A DNA stretch of 64,000 nt from Hymenobacter cellulosilyticus (GTDB lineage: Bacteria; Bacteroidota; Bacteroidia; Cytophagales; Hymenobacteraceae): assembly GCF_022919215.1 (NCBI RefSeq), contig NZ_CP095046.1, positions 2,222,501-2,286,500 of the forward strand, written 5' to 3'. The first letter of the stretch is position 1. Every line of letters begins with the position of its first letter. The notes beneath the pieces were generated by a model. The model saw only the letters and a list, made by a program, of their open reading frames with translations. It was not told the origin of the DNA and made no database searches. Shown here in pieces: positions 18,376 through 27,284 of this stretch. Made by a program: the position numbers and the translations under genes.

Positions 18376-19905
18376 ATGCGCGGTTTTTACCAACTGCTGG
18401 GCTTGGCTGTCGGTCTGCTATTAACGAGCTGTGGCACAACCGAGCCTGCACCGTTGCGCATCAGCGTGGTGGGCGACGTGCTGCTGGACCGGGGCGTGCC
18501 GGCGGCCCTGCAGCGCGACAGTAGCGCGTTGCGCCGCACCACCCGCCAACTCTGGGCCCAGAGTCGCTACGTAATTGGTAACCTGGAATGTCCGCTGGCT
18601 ACTGGTAGTCAGCCCGTGCAAAAGGCGTTTGCGTTTCGGGGGCGGGCCCAAGACGCGCAGTGGCTGCGGCGGTTGGGCTTTACGCAGCTCTCGTTGGCCA
18701 ACAACCACACGCTCGACCAGCAGCTCCCGGGCCTGCGGGCTACTTCCCAGGCATTGCAGCAGGCCGGAATAGCCGGTTTGGGCGTTGCCGCCGATTCGTT
18801 GGCCGGCTGCCGTCCCACGCTGCTGGGACCCGACAGCAGCGCCGCCGTTTTTGCTTATTCTGCCCTGCACCTGGGCGTGAAGGGCGAAAGTTGCCTGTGC
18901 AGTCGGGACTTTGCGGCGCTCTGCGAACGGGTAGCCACCTACAAAACCTTGTTTCCCCGCCGGGCTGTCATCGTGTATCTGCACTGGGGCACCGAGTACA
19001 GCGCTGAGCCTGAGCCGGCCCAGCGCCAGCAGGCCCGCGCCCTTATCGACTGCGGCGCGGCGGCCGTAGTCGGCGCGCACCCGCACGTGGTGCAGTCGGC
19101 GGAGTTTTACCGCGGCCGGCCCATCTTGTACAGCCTCGGCAACTTTCTCTTCGACCAGCAGGGTAGGGGCGCCGATTTGGCCGTGCAGGCCGATTTCGAC
19201 GTGCGCGACGGGCAGGTAGTCGCCACCTGGATTCGGCCGCTGCGCCTGCGCGGCCCCCTGCCGCAGCCCGCCGACGCGCCAGCCCGCACCGCACTAGCTG
19301 CTCGTTTGCTGGGTCTTGCCAAAAAAGTAAGGTTGGTTGCCGACGCGCCAGACCTGGGCTGGCAGCTGCTGCCCAACGCCCCGGCCACCCCCGCCGATAC
19401 CACGTCAGCGTTTATGACGCGCCACCTGACGCTGCCCGCAACGAGGACGCAGCCGGCCGCCACTGCGCGGCTGCGCTACCGCGCCCGGGCCCGGCAGTAC
19501 CAAGTGCACACAAGGGTTGATTCTCGGACCACGCTGCTGGATCTGGGCTTTCCGCTCTACCGCTTCACCCAGGGCGACGTGGACAATGACGGGCAGCCAG
19601 ACCTGCTGGTGGGCCCGATAAAAGCCACGCGCTTCGACTCCACCGTGCGCCGGCGCCTGTTTGTGTACCGGCTGCGGGAAGGCCGCTGGGTGCCCCGCTG
19701 GCTGGGTTCCCAGGTAGTACACCGGCTGCTGTATTTTCGGCCGGCGCGTCGTGCGGATGGACGCACCGTTGTGCTTACCTTGGAGCGGGCTCCCGATGGC
19801 CGCTACTACGTGGGACGCTACTACTGGCAAGGATTCGGGCTAACACTCGACCGGTTTATTCATCAAAGCCGCTCTTTGGACGCGGCCTATTTTCAGTTTA
19901 TCTAA
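18376..19905 (+). CDS. CapA-family metallophosphoesterase-like lipoprotein with C-terminal VCBS/FG-GAP-like region
   Basis: The 509-residue product has lipobox LLTSCG (Cys19) and a CapA/PgsA-type domain (about 28-300) with motifs SVVGDVLLDRG, NLECPLA, SLANNHTLDQ, YLHWGTEYS, GAHPHVVQS and YSLGNFLFDQ. These are the metal and active-site segments of that fold. The C-terminal part (about 370-509) contains DVDNDGQPDLLVG, a calcium-binding FG-GAP/VCBS-type loop. CapA proteins act in anionic polymer or poly-gamma-glutamate export, but many homologues are uncharacterised and no capB/capC is nearby. It lies 25 bases after ispE and 19 before the DUF3160 gene, so cotranscription is likely. Confidence 0.85.
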   Translation: MRGFYQLLGLAVGLLLTSCGTTEPAPLRISVVGDVLLDRGVPAALQRDSSALRRTTRQLWAQSRYVIGNLECPLATGSQPVQKAFAFRGRAQDAQWLRRLGFTQLSLANNHTLDQQLPGLRATSQALQQAGIAGLGVAADSLAGCRPTLLGPDSSAAVFAYSALHLGVKGESCLCSRDFAALCERVATYKTLFPRRAVIVYLHWGTEYSAEPEPAQRQQARALIDCGAAAVVGAHPHVVQSAEFYRGRPILYSLGNFLFDQQGRGADLAVQADFDVRDGQVVATWIRPLRLRGPLPQPADAPARTALAARLLGLAKKVRLVADAPDLGWQLLPNAPATPADTTSAFMTRHLTLPATRTQPAATARLRYRARARQYQVHTRVDSRTTLLDLGFPLYRFTQGDVDNDGQPDLLVGPIKATRFDSTVRRRLFVYRLREGRWVPRWLGSQVVHRLLYFRPARRADGRTVVLTLERAPDGRYYVGRYYWQGFGLTLDRFIHQSRSLDAAYFQFI

Positions 19906-19924
19906 GTTATAAAGCAGCCTTTTA

Positions 19925-22486
19925 ATGAATCGTAACGCAGTAATTGGGGTCGTTGTGGCCGTGCTCGTGGCTGTGGGAGCTGGTTTATTTTTCTGGCTGC
20001 GGCCCGCTGCTCAACCCGTGGCCCCGGGCCCGGCAGCAGCCCCGGTGTCGGCTGTGCCACAGCTTACGGCTTCGGTGCACGATAATGGCTTCGGGGAGAA
20101 AGTGCACGTGCTACCCGCCGCCAATAAGCAGCTGCTGACCAGCTACTACCAGCGGCCCTACATCAAAGAGTATTACGAGGAAGATTACTACCGGGAGTTC
20201 AGCCCCGAAAGTGCCCACCAGGCCCCGCTGCCCACCTTCGACTATAACCAAAGCCTGGCCGGCAAGTCTTACCTCGACCTGCTACTGCTGCGCAACACGG
20301 TGTACGCCCGCAACGGCTACTGCTTTCTGAACGTCACGGCGCGGCAGTATTTCAGCAAGCAAAGCTGGTACCGGCCCGTGTGGAGCGAGGCCATTACCGA
20401 CAGCACCGGCCGGGAACTGCAGCCCGCCGATTCGGTGATGCAGGTGCCGCTCAACCCGCAGGAACTGGCCTTTGTGCAGCGCGTGCACGCCCGCGAAACC
20501 GAGCTGCTGCAACAGCGCGAAACCCGGCAGAACGGCTACGCAATGGTGGGCTTCGACTACGTCACGAATCAGCGTGACCTGCTGGTGACGCCACCCATGC
20601 GCGCGGTGCTCAACCGCAACAACTTCGTGCTGGTGCCCACCCGCGAAGAGCAGCTTTTCTACATCTACGACCAGAACCAGTACGATTTTACCCCCAACTT
20701 TATTACCACCGACCTGGTACTGCAGCTGCTGCACAAGTACCTGAACGGCATTCTGAGCGACGTGGAAGAGCAGCGCCTGGGCCCCGTGGTGGCTACCGTG
20801 CTAAGTCAGGGCGTGGGGCAGGCCCAACAACTAGCCCAAGGCGCCCAGCAGCCCCAGGCCCGCGACGCAGCCGAGTGGGCCGTGGCCTATTACGGCGTGG
20901 CCCGGGCCCTGCTCACCGGCGCACCGCTGCCCGCCAGTGGCGCTTATACCGCTGCCGCAGCTCGGGAAGTGGCCTTGTGCACGGTGGCGGAAGGCCGTCA
21001 GTCGGTGCTGCTGCAGGATACGCTCTTCGACTATGCCGTGTGCAAGCCCCGGGGCATGTATACCCGCAACGATACCACGCGCCGCTATTTCCGGACGGTA
21101 AAATGGCTGAACTCGGCCCCCGTGTTTCTGGATTCCGACGCCGGTGTGCTGCGCGCCGTGGCCCTGGCTCAGGCGTTGGCGGGCAGCACAGCCGGGCAGC
21201 GCGGCTTTGAAAATCTGACCCAAGTGCTGGACGTGCTGGTCGGCGACGAGGACAACCGCTCATTGACTCACCTGCTGCGTCTGCTCAAAACCCGCTACCC
21301 CGGCCAGACGCTCGACCAGCTCTCGGCTCCGGCCACGCTGGCCGTCATTCGCCGGGAACTGGTGGCCGCCGGCACCGACCGAATCCGGGTGAAGGGTGCC
21401 TCGGCCCACGCGACGGTGGCGGTGGAGCGTCCCAAGCTGCTGTTTACGGCCGGCCGCTACACTTTTGATGGAGAAATACTGTCGCGCCTGACCAACGTGC
21501 TGCGGCCCAAGCCCCGGCAGGACCCGCCCCGGCCGTTTCCCAAGGGCCTCGACGTATTCGCCACCTTCGGCAACCGCACTGCCCAGGATATCCTGCTTAC
21601 TCAGTACCGGGAAGCTTCCCGCTGGCCGGCTTACCCTGACACGCTGCGGGCGCTGCAGCGGCAGTTCGCGGGCTTCAAGAACTGGGACCAGAACCTGTAT
21701 ACCAAGACCATGCAGCTGCTGTTGGCGCTCAACGCGCCGGCCCCCGCGCCACAGCAGCTGCCGCTCTTTGCCCGCACTCCGGCCTGGCAGAAGCGCAACC
21801 TGAGCACGGCCTTGGGCGGCTGGGCCGAACTCAAGCACGACCTGCTGCTTTACACCGAGCAGCCTTCGGGCGCCGAAGCCGGCGGGCCCGGCGGGGGGCC
21901 GCCACCGCCGCGCCACCTGAGCTACGTAGAGCCCAACCTGCCGTTCTGGGAGGCAGCTCTGGCCTTGCTCACCCAACAAGACCGCAGCCTGACCCGCCTG
22001 CGCGCCAACACCGCCCACTTGGCCGGGCTCAACAAAGAAATCCGGGAGCTCATAACCCGCCTGCGCGACATCAGTGCCAAGGAAATCCGGCACGAGCGGC
22101 TAACGGTGGAGGAAATGGAAAAGCTGACCTGGATTGGCGGAGAAGTGGAAACCCTGACTTTCCGCATCCTCAAAACCCAGCAGCTGCCCGACCGGGAGCG
22201 GCACGTGGCCCTGGTAGCCGATGTGTACAGCTTTAACCAGGAAGTGCTGGAAGAAGCCGTGGGCGCCGTCGACGCCCTGTATGTGGTAGTCGACATTGAG
22301 GGCGCGCCGGTGCTGGCCCGGGGCGCGGCCTTTAGCTACTACGAGTTTATCAGCAAGGAGCGCCTCACCGACGAAGAGTGGCAGGCCCAGCTCGGGCAGC
22401 AGGCTCCGGCCCGGCCCATCTGGCTGCAGGAGTTTATTGTGCCCGTCAAACAGTTGGCCAGCAAGGAAGGCGGCCGGTTTGACTAG
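19925..22486 (+). CDS. Membrane-anchored YARHG + DUF3160 protein
   Basis: The 853-residue product has one N-terminal transmembrane segment (about 5-27) and a Pro/Ala linker. A YARHG domain follows (about 115-155: LRNTVYARNGYCF, YFSKQSWYRP). The remainder is DUF3160-like, with FITTDLVLQLLHKYLNG near residues 260-276 and a NLPFWEAALALL segment near 675. A Gly/Pro-rich loop occurs around 655-665. It is probably anchored in the inner membrane with a large periplasmic domain, or processed and secreted. The function of DUF3160 is unknown. It is the third gene of the ispE-capA group and convergent with the EamA transporter. Confidence 0.82.
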   Translation: MNRNAVIGVVVAVLVAVGAGLFFWLRPAAQPVAPGPAAAPVSAVPQLTASVHDNGFGEKVHVLPAANKQLLTSYYQRPYIKEYYEEDYYREFSPESAHQAPLPTFDYNQSLAGKSYLDLLLLRNTVYARNGYCFLNVTARQYFSKQSWYRPVWSEAITDSTGRELQPADSVMQVPLNPQELAFVQRVHARETELLQQRETRQNGYAMVGFDYVTNQRDLLVTPPMRAVLNRNNFVLVPTREEQLFYIYDQNQYDFTPNFITTDLVLQLLHKYLNGILSDVEEQRLGPVVATVLSQGVGQAQQLAQGAQQPQARDAAEWAVAYYGVARALLTGAPLPASGAYTAAAAREVALCTVAEGRQSVLLQDTLFDYAVCKPRGMYTRNDTTRRYFRTVKWLNSAPVFLDSDAGVLRAVALAQALAGSTAGQRGFENLTQVLDVLVGDEDNRSLTHLLRLLKTRYPGQTLDQLSAPATLAVIRRELVAAGTDRIRVKGASAHATVAVERPKLLFTAGRYTFDGEILSRLTNVLRPKPRQDPPRPFPKGLDVFATFGNRTAQDILLTQYREASRWPAYPDTLRALQRQFAGFKNWDQNLYTKTMQLLLALNAPAPAPQQLPLFARTPAWQKRNLSTALGGWAELKHDLLLYTEQPSGAEAGGPGGGPPPPRHLSYVEPNLPFWEAALALLTQQDRSLTRLRANTAHLAGLNKEIRELITRLRDISAKEIRHERLTVEEMEKLTWIGGEVETLTFRILKTQQLPDRERHVALVADVYSFNQEVLEEAVGAVDALYVVVDIEGAPVLARGAAFSYYEFISKERLTDEEWQAQLGQQAPARPIWLQEFIVPVKQLASKEGGRFD

Positions 22487-22495
22487 CTAAAAGCC

Positions 22496-23458
22496 TTACG
22501 GATTCGTCACAACCACCTGCTCCGGCACGGGCTGATGCTGGCGCCGGGCCCGGCGCTGGTTCCACTGGTCGAGGATGGGATGAATGAGCACGCTAAGCAA
22601 AATGATGCATGTGCCCAGGTAAAAGCCGGTCGACATCTTTTCCTGAGACCCAAAAATCAGCACGGCCAGAATAATGCCGTACACGGGCTCCAGGTTGATG
22701 GTCAGGTTGATGACGAAAGCCGACAGCCGCTTCATCAATTCCACCGACGAGGAAAAGGCGTAGACCGTGCACACGCCGGCCAGCAGCAGCAGCCAGAACC
22801 AGTCGCCGACCCACGACCAGGGCGCCGGAAAGCCACTCATTTGCAGACGGAGGTGCAGCCCCTGGCCCTGGGTAAAATAGCGGCTGTACACTGGAAAGAA
22901 CAGCGCAATGCTCAGGCAGGCACCGGCCATTTCGTAAAACGTGAGCTTGAGCGGCGTGTGCTGCTTAACCAGCTTGGAGTTGAGCACGCTAAAAAGCGCT
23001 GATAATCCCGCCGAAATAATGGCCACGCCCAAACCCAGCAGCTGGTCTAGTTCGGCCTGCGACACCAGGTACAGGCCCACCATCGTGAGCAGGCCCAGCC
23101 CGACTTCGTAAGCCCGCACCCGCCGCCAAAGCAGCAGAGGCTCCAGCAAGGACGTCCACAGCGCCAGGGTGGCCAGGCCCGCCAGACACACGCTCACCGA
23201 GGATAGCCGGGCCGCTAAGAAGAAGGTAATCCAGTGCACGGCCACCAGGGAGCCCACGGCCAGCAGCCGCAGGGCTTGGGCCGGCGGCAAGCGCCAGTTC
23301 TGCTTGCGCAGCACAAGCAGTCCGCCCAGTCCCGCCGAAGCCAGCAACGTGCGCCAGAACACCAGCTCCACCGGCGGCAGCGAAATCAGCTTGCCCAGAA
23401 TGGCCGTGAAGCCCCACAGCAGGACGATGAAGTGCAGACGCAGGTAGTCTTTGAGCAT
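22496..23458 (-). CDS. EamA-family (DMT) transporter
   Basis: The 320-residue product has ten hydrophobic helices arranged as two EamA repeats. The N-terminal repeat starts LHFIVLLWGFTAILGKL; the second holds NLTINLEPVYGIILAVLIFG, a typical DMT signature. The substrate is unknown. The order tgt - LptF/G permease - DMT transporter recurs in Bacteroidota, which supports the assignment. A palindromic repeat separates it from the permease gene. Confidence 0.9.
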   Translation of the reverse strand: MLKDYLRLHFIVLLWGFTAILGKLISLPPVELVFWRTLLASAGLGGLLVLRKQNWRLPPAQALRLLAVGSLVAVHWITFFLAARLSSVSVCLAGLATLALWTSLLEPLLLWRRVRAYEVGLGLLTMVGLYLVSQAELDQLLGLGVAIISAGLSALFSVLNSKLVKQHTPLKLTFYEMAGACLSIALFFPVYSRYFTQGQGLHLRLQMSGFPAPWSWVGDWFWLLLLAGVCTVYAFSSSVELMKRLSAFVINLTINLEPVYGIILAVLIFGSQEKMSTGFYLGTCIILLSVLIHPILDQWNQRRARRQHQPVPEQVVVTNP

Positions 23459-23466
23459 AAAGCGGA

Positions 23467-23574
23467 AGTGGTGAGATAGTGAGATATTGAACTAGTGAGT
23501 TGTCGTTCAAGCTGCACCAGCTGCGCAGTCGGAACAGAAAACTCACTATTTCACCAGCTCACCATTTCACTGTT
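23467..23574. repeat. Inverted repeat of spaced GTGAGAT/CTCACT units
   Basis: The left part reads AGTGGTGAGATAGTGAGATA and later AGTGAGTT. The right part carries AACTCACTATTTCACC and CTCACCATTTCACT, the imperfect complement. The build resembles the atpD-atpC palindrome (short oriented units facing a centre) with a different unit sequence. Confidence 0.6.
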
Positions 23575-24649
23575 ATTGCGGAACGAAGCGGTAAAGGGCC
23601 AGCCCAATGCCGGTGAAAATGATGCTGGGCACCCAGGCGGCCAGCATGGGGCTCATGTCCCCGACCTGGGCCAGGTTGCGGCTCAGAATCACGAAAATCA
23701 GGAAGACGAAGGCCAGCACGAAGCCCAGCGCAATCTGCCCACCCACCCCGGCCCGCGACTTGCGGGCACTCAGAATTACGCCGATGGTGGTCAGGATGAA
23801 AATGGCGTACGGGTAGGCAAACCGCTCGTATTTCTCACTCAGGTACACCTGGGTATCGTCGGCGCCCCGGTCAATCTTCTGCTGAATGTAGGCGTTGAGC
23901 TCGGGCAAAGTCAGGGTTTCGGACAGGCGCCAGGTGCTGGCAAAGTCCTTGGGGTAAAGGTTCAGGGTGGTGTCGCGGGCGGGAATGGTCTGCAGCTTTT
24001 CCTGCTGCCCGTTGAAGGTGCGCACCAGCTGCGGGGTGAGCTTCCAGGCCCGGCGCGTCGAGTCCCAGGTAATGGCGTCGGCCGTCATGCGGCGCTTGAG
24101 CGTGGTGCCCTCAATGGTTTCCAGCGCGAAGCGGTAGCCCACGTTGTTCACGTTGTCGTAGCTTTCCATATACACGTAGGCCTTGGGCCCAATCTTGATA
24201 TGGATGTTGCGCGCGTCGTAGCGGTAGGGGTTCTTGATGTACTTTTTCTCGAAGGCCACTCGGGTTTTGTTGGCCATCGGAATGCCCCAGCCGATGAGGC
24301 CGAAGGTGATGACGCCGATGACGAAAGCGCCCATCCAGTACGGCACCAGCAGCCGCTGAAAACTCACGCCACTGGCCAGAATAGCCACAATCTCGGTGCG
24401 CGCCGCCAGCCGGGCCGTCACGAAAACAACCGCAATAAACACCGTGATGGGGGAGAGCAGGTTGGCGTAGTACGGAAACAGGTTGACGTAATACTCCGAA
24501 ATAATCTTGCCCGCCGAGAGGTTGTGCTGAATGAAGTCGTCGTTTTTCTCCGTGAAGTCAATCACGCAGATAACGCTCACCAGCACCACCACGACAAAGA
24601 AAAACGAGGTGAGGAATTTCAGCAGTATGTATTTATCGAGGAGCTTCAT
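23573..24649 (-). CDS. LptF/LptG-family LPS export permease
   Basis: Inner-membrane permease of the LPS transport ABC system LptB2FG. The 358-residue product has six transmembrane helices, three at each end (about 12-32, 58-78 and 100-120; three more after 275), with a periplasmic beta-jellyroll between. The N terminus MKLLDKYILLKFLTSFFF and PLSxPIxVF-like LLSPITVFIAVVF fit the family. F versus G cannot be decided from sequence. It follows tgt on the same strand with a MITE-like repeat between them. Confidence 0.92.
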   Translation of the reverse strand: MKLLDKYILLKFLTSFFFVVVVLVSVICVIDFTEKNDDFIQHNLSAGKIISEYYVNLFPYYANLLSPITVFIAVVFVTARLAARTEIVAILASGVSFQRLLVPYWMGAFVIGVITFGLIGWGIPMANKTRVAFEKKYIKNPYRYDARNIHIKIGPKAYVYMESYDNVNNVGYRFALETIEGTTLKRRMTADAITWDSTRRAWKLTPQLVRTFNGQQEKLQTIPARDTTLNLYPKDFASTWRLSETLTLPELNAYIQQKIDRGADDTQVYLSEKYERFAYPYAIFILTTIGVILSARKSRAGVGGQIALGFVLAFVFLIFVILSRNLAQVGDMSPMLAAWVPSIIFTGIGLALYRFVPQ

Positions 24650-24661
24650 TTACTAAGTTGA

Positions 24662-24810
24662 GTGTCATTGCGAGGCACGAAGCAATCCGTCCTTTGCGAA
24701 GGTAGTCATGTCCTTTTACCAGAAAGCCTTTATCAGAAAAGGTGTGTCAAGCTAGAAAGCGCAGTACATTTCAGAGGACGGATTGCTTCGGCTTCCGCCT
24801 CGCAATGACA
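24662..24810. repeat. MITE-like element, copy B
   Basis: Arms at 24662-24696 and 24772-24810 carry GTGTCATTGCGAGGC...GAAGCAATCCGTCC and its inverted complement. The core shares TTTTACCAGAAAGCC and CA-TTTCAGAGGACGG with the other full copies, but the internal hairpin is shorter than in copies A and D. It lies between tgt and the LptF/G permease gene. Confidence 0.85.
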
Positions 24811-24821
24811 GCCTTTTAACC

Positions 24822-25952
24822 TTACAGGCGGGTCATGACCTGCTTCACCATCTTGTCTTTCCAGTCGCGGAAGGTGCCGGCAATGATTTGCTCCCGGGCC
24901 TGCTGCACCAGCCAGAGGTAGAACGACAGGTTGTGAATCGAGGCAATCTGCGGGCCGAGCATTTCCTGGCTCTGAAACAAGTGCCGAACGTAGGAACGGG
25001 AATAAAACGTACTCACGTAGCCGCCTAATTCCTGGTCAATCGGCTCAAAGTCCATTTGCCACTTCTTGTTGGTGATGTTCATGATGCCCTGCGTGGTAAA
25101 CAGCATGCCGTTGCGGGCGTTGCGGGTCGGCATCACGCAGTCGAACATGTCCACACCCAGGGCAATGTTTTCCAGGATGTTGGCCGGCGTGCCCACGCCC
25201 ATCAGGTAGCGGGGCTTGTCCTTGGGCAGAATGTCGCAGACCAGCTCGGTCATCTCATACATCATGTCGGCCGGCTCGCCCACGCTCAGGCCGCCGATGG
25301 CGTTGCCCTCGCGCCCTTGCTCGGCGATAAACTCGGCCGACTTCACTCGCAAATCCTTAAACGTCGAGCCCTGCACGATGGGAAACAGCGTCTGGTCGTA
25401 GCCGTAGTGGCCCTCGGTGCTGTCGAACCGCTCGATGCAGCGCTTGAGCCAGCGGTGTGTCATGTCCAGGGAGCGCGCGGCGTAGTCGTACTCGCAGGGC
25501 CAGGGCGTGCACTCGTCGAAGGCCATCATGATGTCGGCCCCGATGGTGCGCTGAATGTCCATCACCCCCTCGGGCGAAAACAGGTGCTGGCTCCCATCAA
25601 TGTGGGAGCGGAACTTGACGCCTTCCTCCTTGATCTTGCGCGTGCCGCTGAGCGAGTACACCTGGTAGCCGCCCGAGTCGGTGAGGATAGGCCGGTCCCA
25701 GCCGTTGAACTTGTGCAGGCCGCCAGCGGCGCGCAGCACGTCGAGGCCCGGGCGTAGGTACAAGTGGTAAGTGTTGCCGAGAATAATCTGGGCTTTGATA
25801 TCGTCTTTCAGGTCGCGCTGCTGCACGGCCTTCACGGTGCCGGCCGTGCCCACTGGCATAAAAATGGGCGTCTGAATGGCGCCGTGGGCCGTGTGTACCA
25901 CCCCGGCGCGGGCTTTGGATTGGGGGTCGTGCGCTACTAAATCGAAGGTCAT
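24822..25952 (-). CDS. tgt: tRNA-guanine transglycosylase (queuine tRNA-ribosyltransferase)
   Basis: Exchanges guanine-34 for a queuosine precursor in GUN-anticodon tRNAs. The 376-residue TIM-barrel protein has the substrate motifs DSGGYQVYSL, HIDGS, GADIMMAFDEC, the nucleophile-region GVDMFDCVMPTRNARNG and GGLSVGEP. The usual C-terminal zinc site (CxCxxC...H) is missing: the equivalent stretch reads PIDQELGGYVSTFYSRSYVRH, with only the His-type residue left. As I recall, Bacteroides homologues also lack these cysteines, so this looks lineage-typical rather than a defect. Confidence 0.95.
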   Translation of the reverse strand: MTFDLVAHDPQSKARAGVVHTAHGAIQTPIFMPVGTAGTVKAVQQRDLKDDIKAQIILGNTYHLYLRPGLDVLRAAGGLHKFNGWDRPILTDSGGYQVYSLSGTRKIKEEGVKFRSHIDGSQHLFSPEGVMDIQRTIGADIMMAFDECTPWPCEYDYAARSLDMTHRWLKRCIERFDSTEGHYGYDQTLFPIVQGSTFKDLRVKSAEFIAEQGREGNAIGGLSVGEPADMMYEMTELVCDILPKDKPRYLMGVGTPANILENIALGVDMFDCVMPTRNARNGMLFTTQGIMNITNKKWQMDFEPIDQELGGYVSTFYSRSYVRHLFQSQEMLGPQIASIHNLSFYLWLVQQAREQIIAGTFRDWKDKMVKQVMTRL

Positions 25953-26081
25953 GCTGGGAAGTCAGTTTCACGCAGGGTTTCGCGGTGATAAGCGCCGGGT
26001 CTCACAGTGTCGCTCTACAAAGCACTGTCCAACCCGACGGTTTTACTCCTTAAGATCCGGCGTGAAAGTCGTAATGATCTG

Positions 26082-26089
26082 CAAAGGTA
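26082..26089 (-). promoter_or_regulatory. -7 box for tgt
   Basis: The minus strand reads TACCTTTG, 129 bases before the tgt ATG. It lies back to back with the glycosyltransferase -7 box at 26123. Confidence 0.5.
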
Positions 26090-26122
26090 AACCCTTACCA
26101 CGGTTCCCTCGTGTTGAATACC

Positions 26123-26130
26123 TACTTTTG
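26123..26130 (+). promoter_or_regulatory. -7 box for the GT2 gene
   Basis: TACTTTTG matches TAnnTTTG and lies 23 bases before the TTG start at 26154. It forms a divergent promoter pair with tgt. Confidence 0.5.
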
Positions 26131-26153
26131 CCCACTTACCCAATTTCTACGCG

Positions 26154-27284
26154 TTGTCCGTCCCTTTTTCTCCCGCCATCTGGCTGCTGCTGGCCTCGGT
26201 GCTGGTGCAGCTGGGCTACGCGGCCTATTATTTTTTGCCCTTCGCCCTCCGGCCCGAAACTGCGCCACCCGCCGGTCCGGAGGCCGATGCCGAGCCCGTT
26301 TCGATTCTGGTCTGCGCCCACAACGAGCTGGAAAACCTGCGCCGTCTGCTTCCCTTGCTCTTGCAGCAGGATTACCCCGCTGGCTTCGAGATTGTCCTCA
26401 TCGATGACCGCAGCGGCGACGACACATATCTGTACGTGCAGCAGCTCACCCAGTACTACCCCAACGTGCGTTTGGTGTCCGTCGATAAGACTCCGGAAGG
26501 CCTGTCGCCAAAAAAATATGCGCTGACCTTGGGAATAAAAGTGGCCCGTCATCCGCGTCTGCTTTTTACCGATGCCGATTGTATTCCGGCTTCTAATCAG
26601 TGGGTTCGGCTGATGCAGCGCGGCTTCTCGCGGCCGGCCGACGTCGTTCTGGGCTATTCGGCCTACGCCGAAGCGCCCGGATTTTTAAATAAACTCGTCC
26701 GTTTTGAAACCCTGCTCACCGGAGCACAGTATCTGTCCTTCGCGTGGCGGGGGCAACCCTACATGGGCGTGGGCCGAAACTTGGCGTATACGCAGCAGTG
26801 CTTTCGCGCAACCAAAGGCTTTGCTTCCCATATCCGCAGCCTCGGCGGCGACGACGACCTGTTTGTGCAGGACGCCGTGCAGCAGCGGCAGCGGGTGGTT
26901 GTTGAGGCCGAGCCAGCTGCGCACACCCTGAGTGTACCAGCCGAAACCTGGCAAGCATGGTGGCGTCAAAAACGACGGCATTTGTCGGCCGGCCGGCACT
27001 ACCGGCTTGCCGATCGAATAAGAATCGGAAACTTTATTGGCACTAATCTGCTTTTTTATTTCACAACGTTGGTGCTGCTGTTTTCCCGCCCCGATTGGGT
27101 ACCTTTGACGGCCTTGTGGGGTATTCGTACTTCGGTCATATGTGTTGCATATGCCAAGCTTGGCCAACGACTCGATGACCGGCTACCCGTAGCTTTGTTG
27201 CCCGTTCTCGACGCTGTTTATTTTTTTTACTATCTAGCTCTGGGAATTTCGCTGTTCCTCTACCGTAACCTCCGATGGAAGTAA
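26154..27284 (+). CDS. Membrane glycosyltransferase family 2
   Basis: The 376-residue product has an N-terminal transmembrane helix, a GT-A domain (about 45-250) and C-terminal transmembrane helices. The GT-A part contains SILVCAHNELENL, the LIDDRSGDD metal region, FTDADCIPAS (DxD) and GGDDDLFVQDA plus QxxRW-like WWRQKRRHLSAG. It is probably a processive or cell-envelope glycosyltransferase. The start is a TTG; no ATG lies nearby in frame and the -7 box is 23 bases upstream. Its 3' end overlaps the sigma-factor start by 10 bases. Confidence 0.87.
   Translation: MSVPFSPAIWLLLASVLVQLGYAAYYFLPFALRPETAPPAGPEADAEPVSILVCAHNELENLRRLLPLLLQQDYPAGFEIVLIDDRSGDDTYLYVQQLTQYYPNVRLVSVDKTPEGLSPKKYALTLGIKVARHPRLLFTDADCIPASNQWVRLMQRGFSRPADVVLGYSAYAEAPGFLNKLVRFETLLTGAQYLSFAWRGQPYMGVGRNLAYTQQCFRATKGFASHIRSLGGDDDLFVQDAVQQRQRVVVEAEPAAHTLSVPAETWQAWWRQKRRHLSAGRHYRLADRIRIGNFIGTNLLFYFTTLVLLFSRPDWVPLTALWGIRTSVICVAYAKLGQRLDDRLPVALLPVLDAVYFFYYLALGISLFLYRNLRWK

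Noticed and set aside
23495..24661. 388-codon open frame antisense to the LptF/G gene
   Set aside because: Same reason as for other shadows: the opposite strand encodes a clear six-helix permease.
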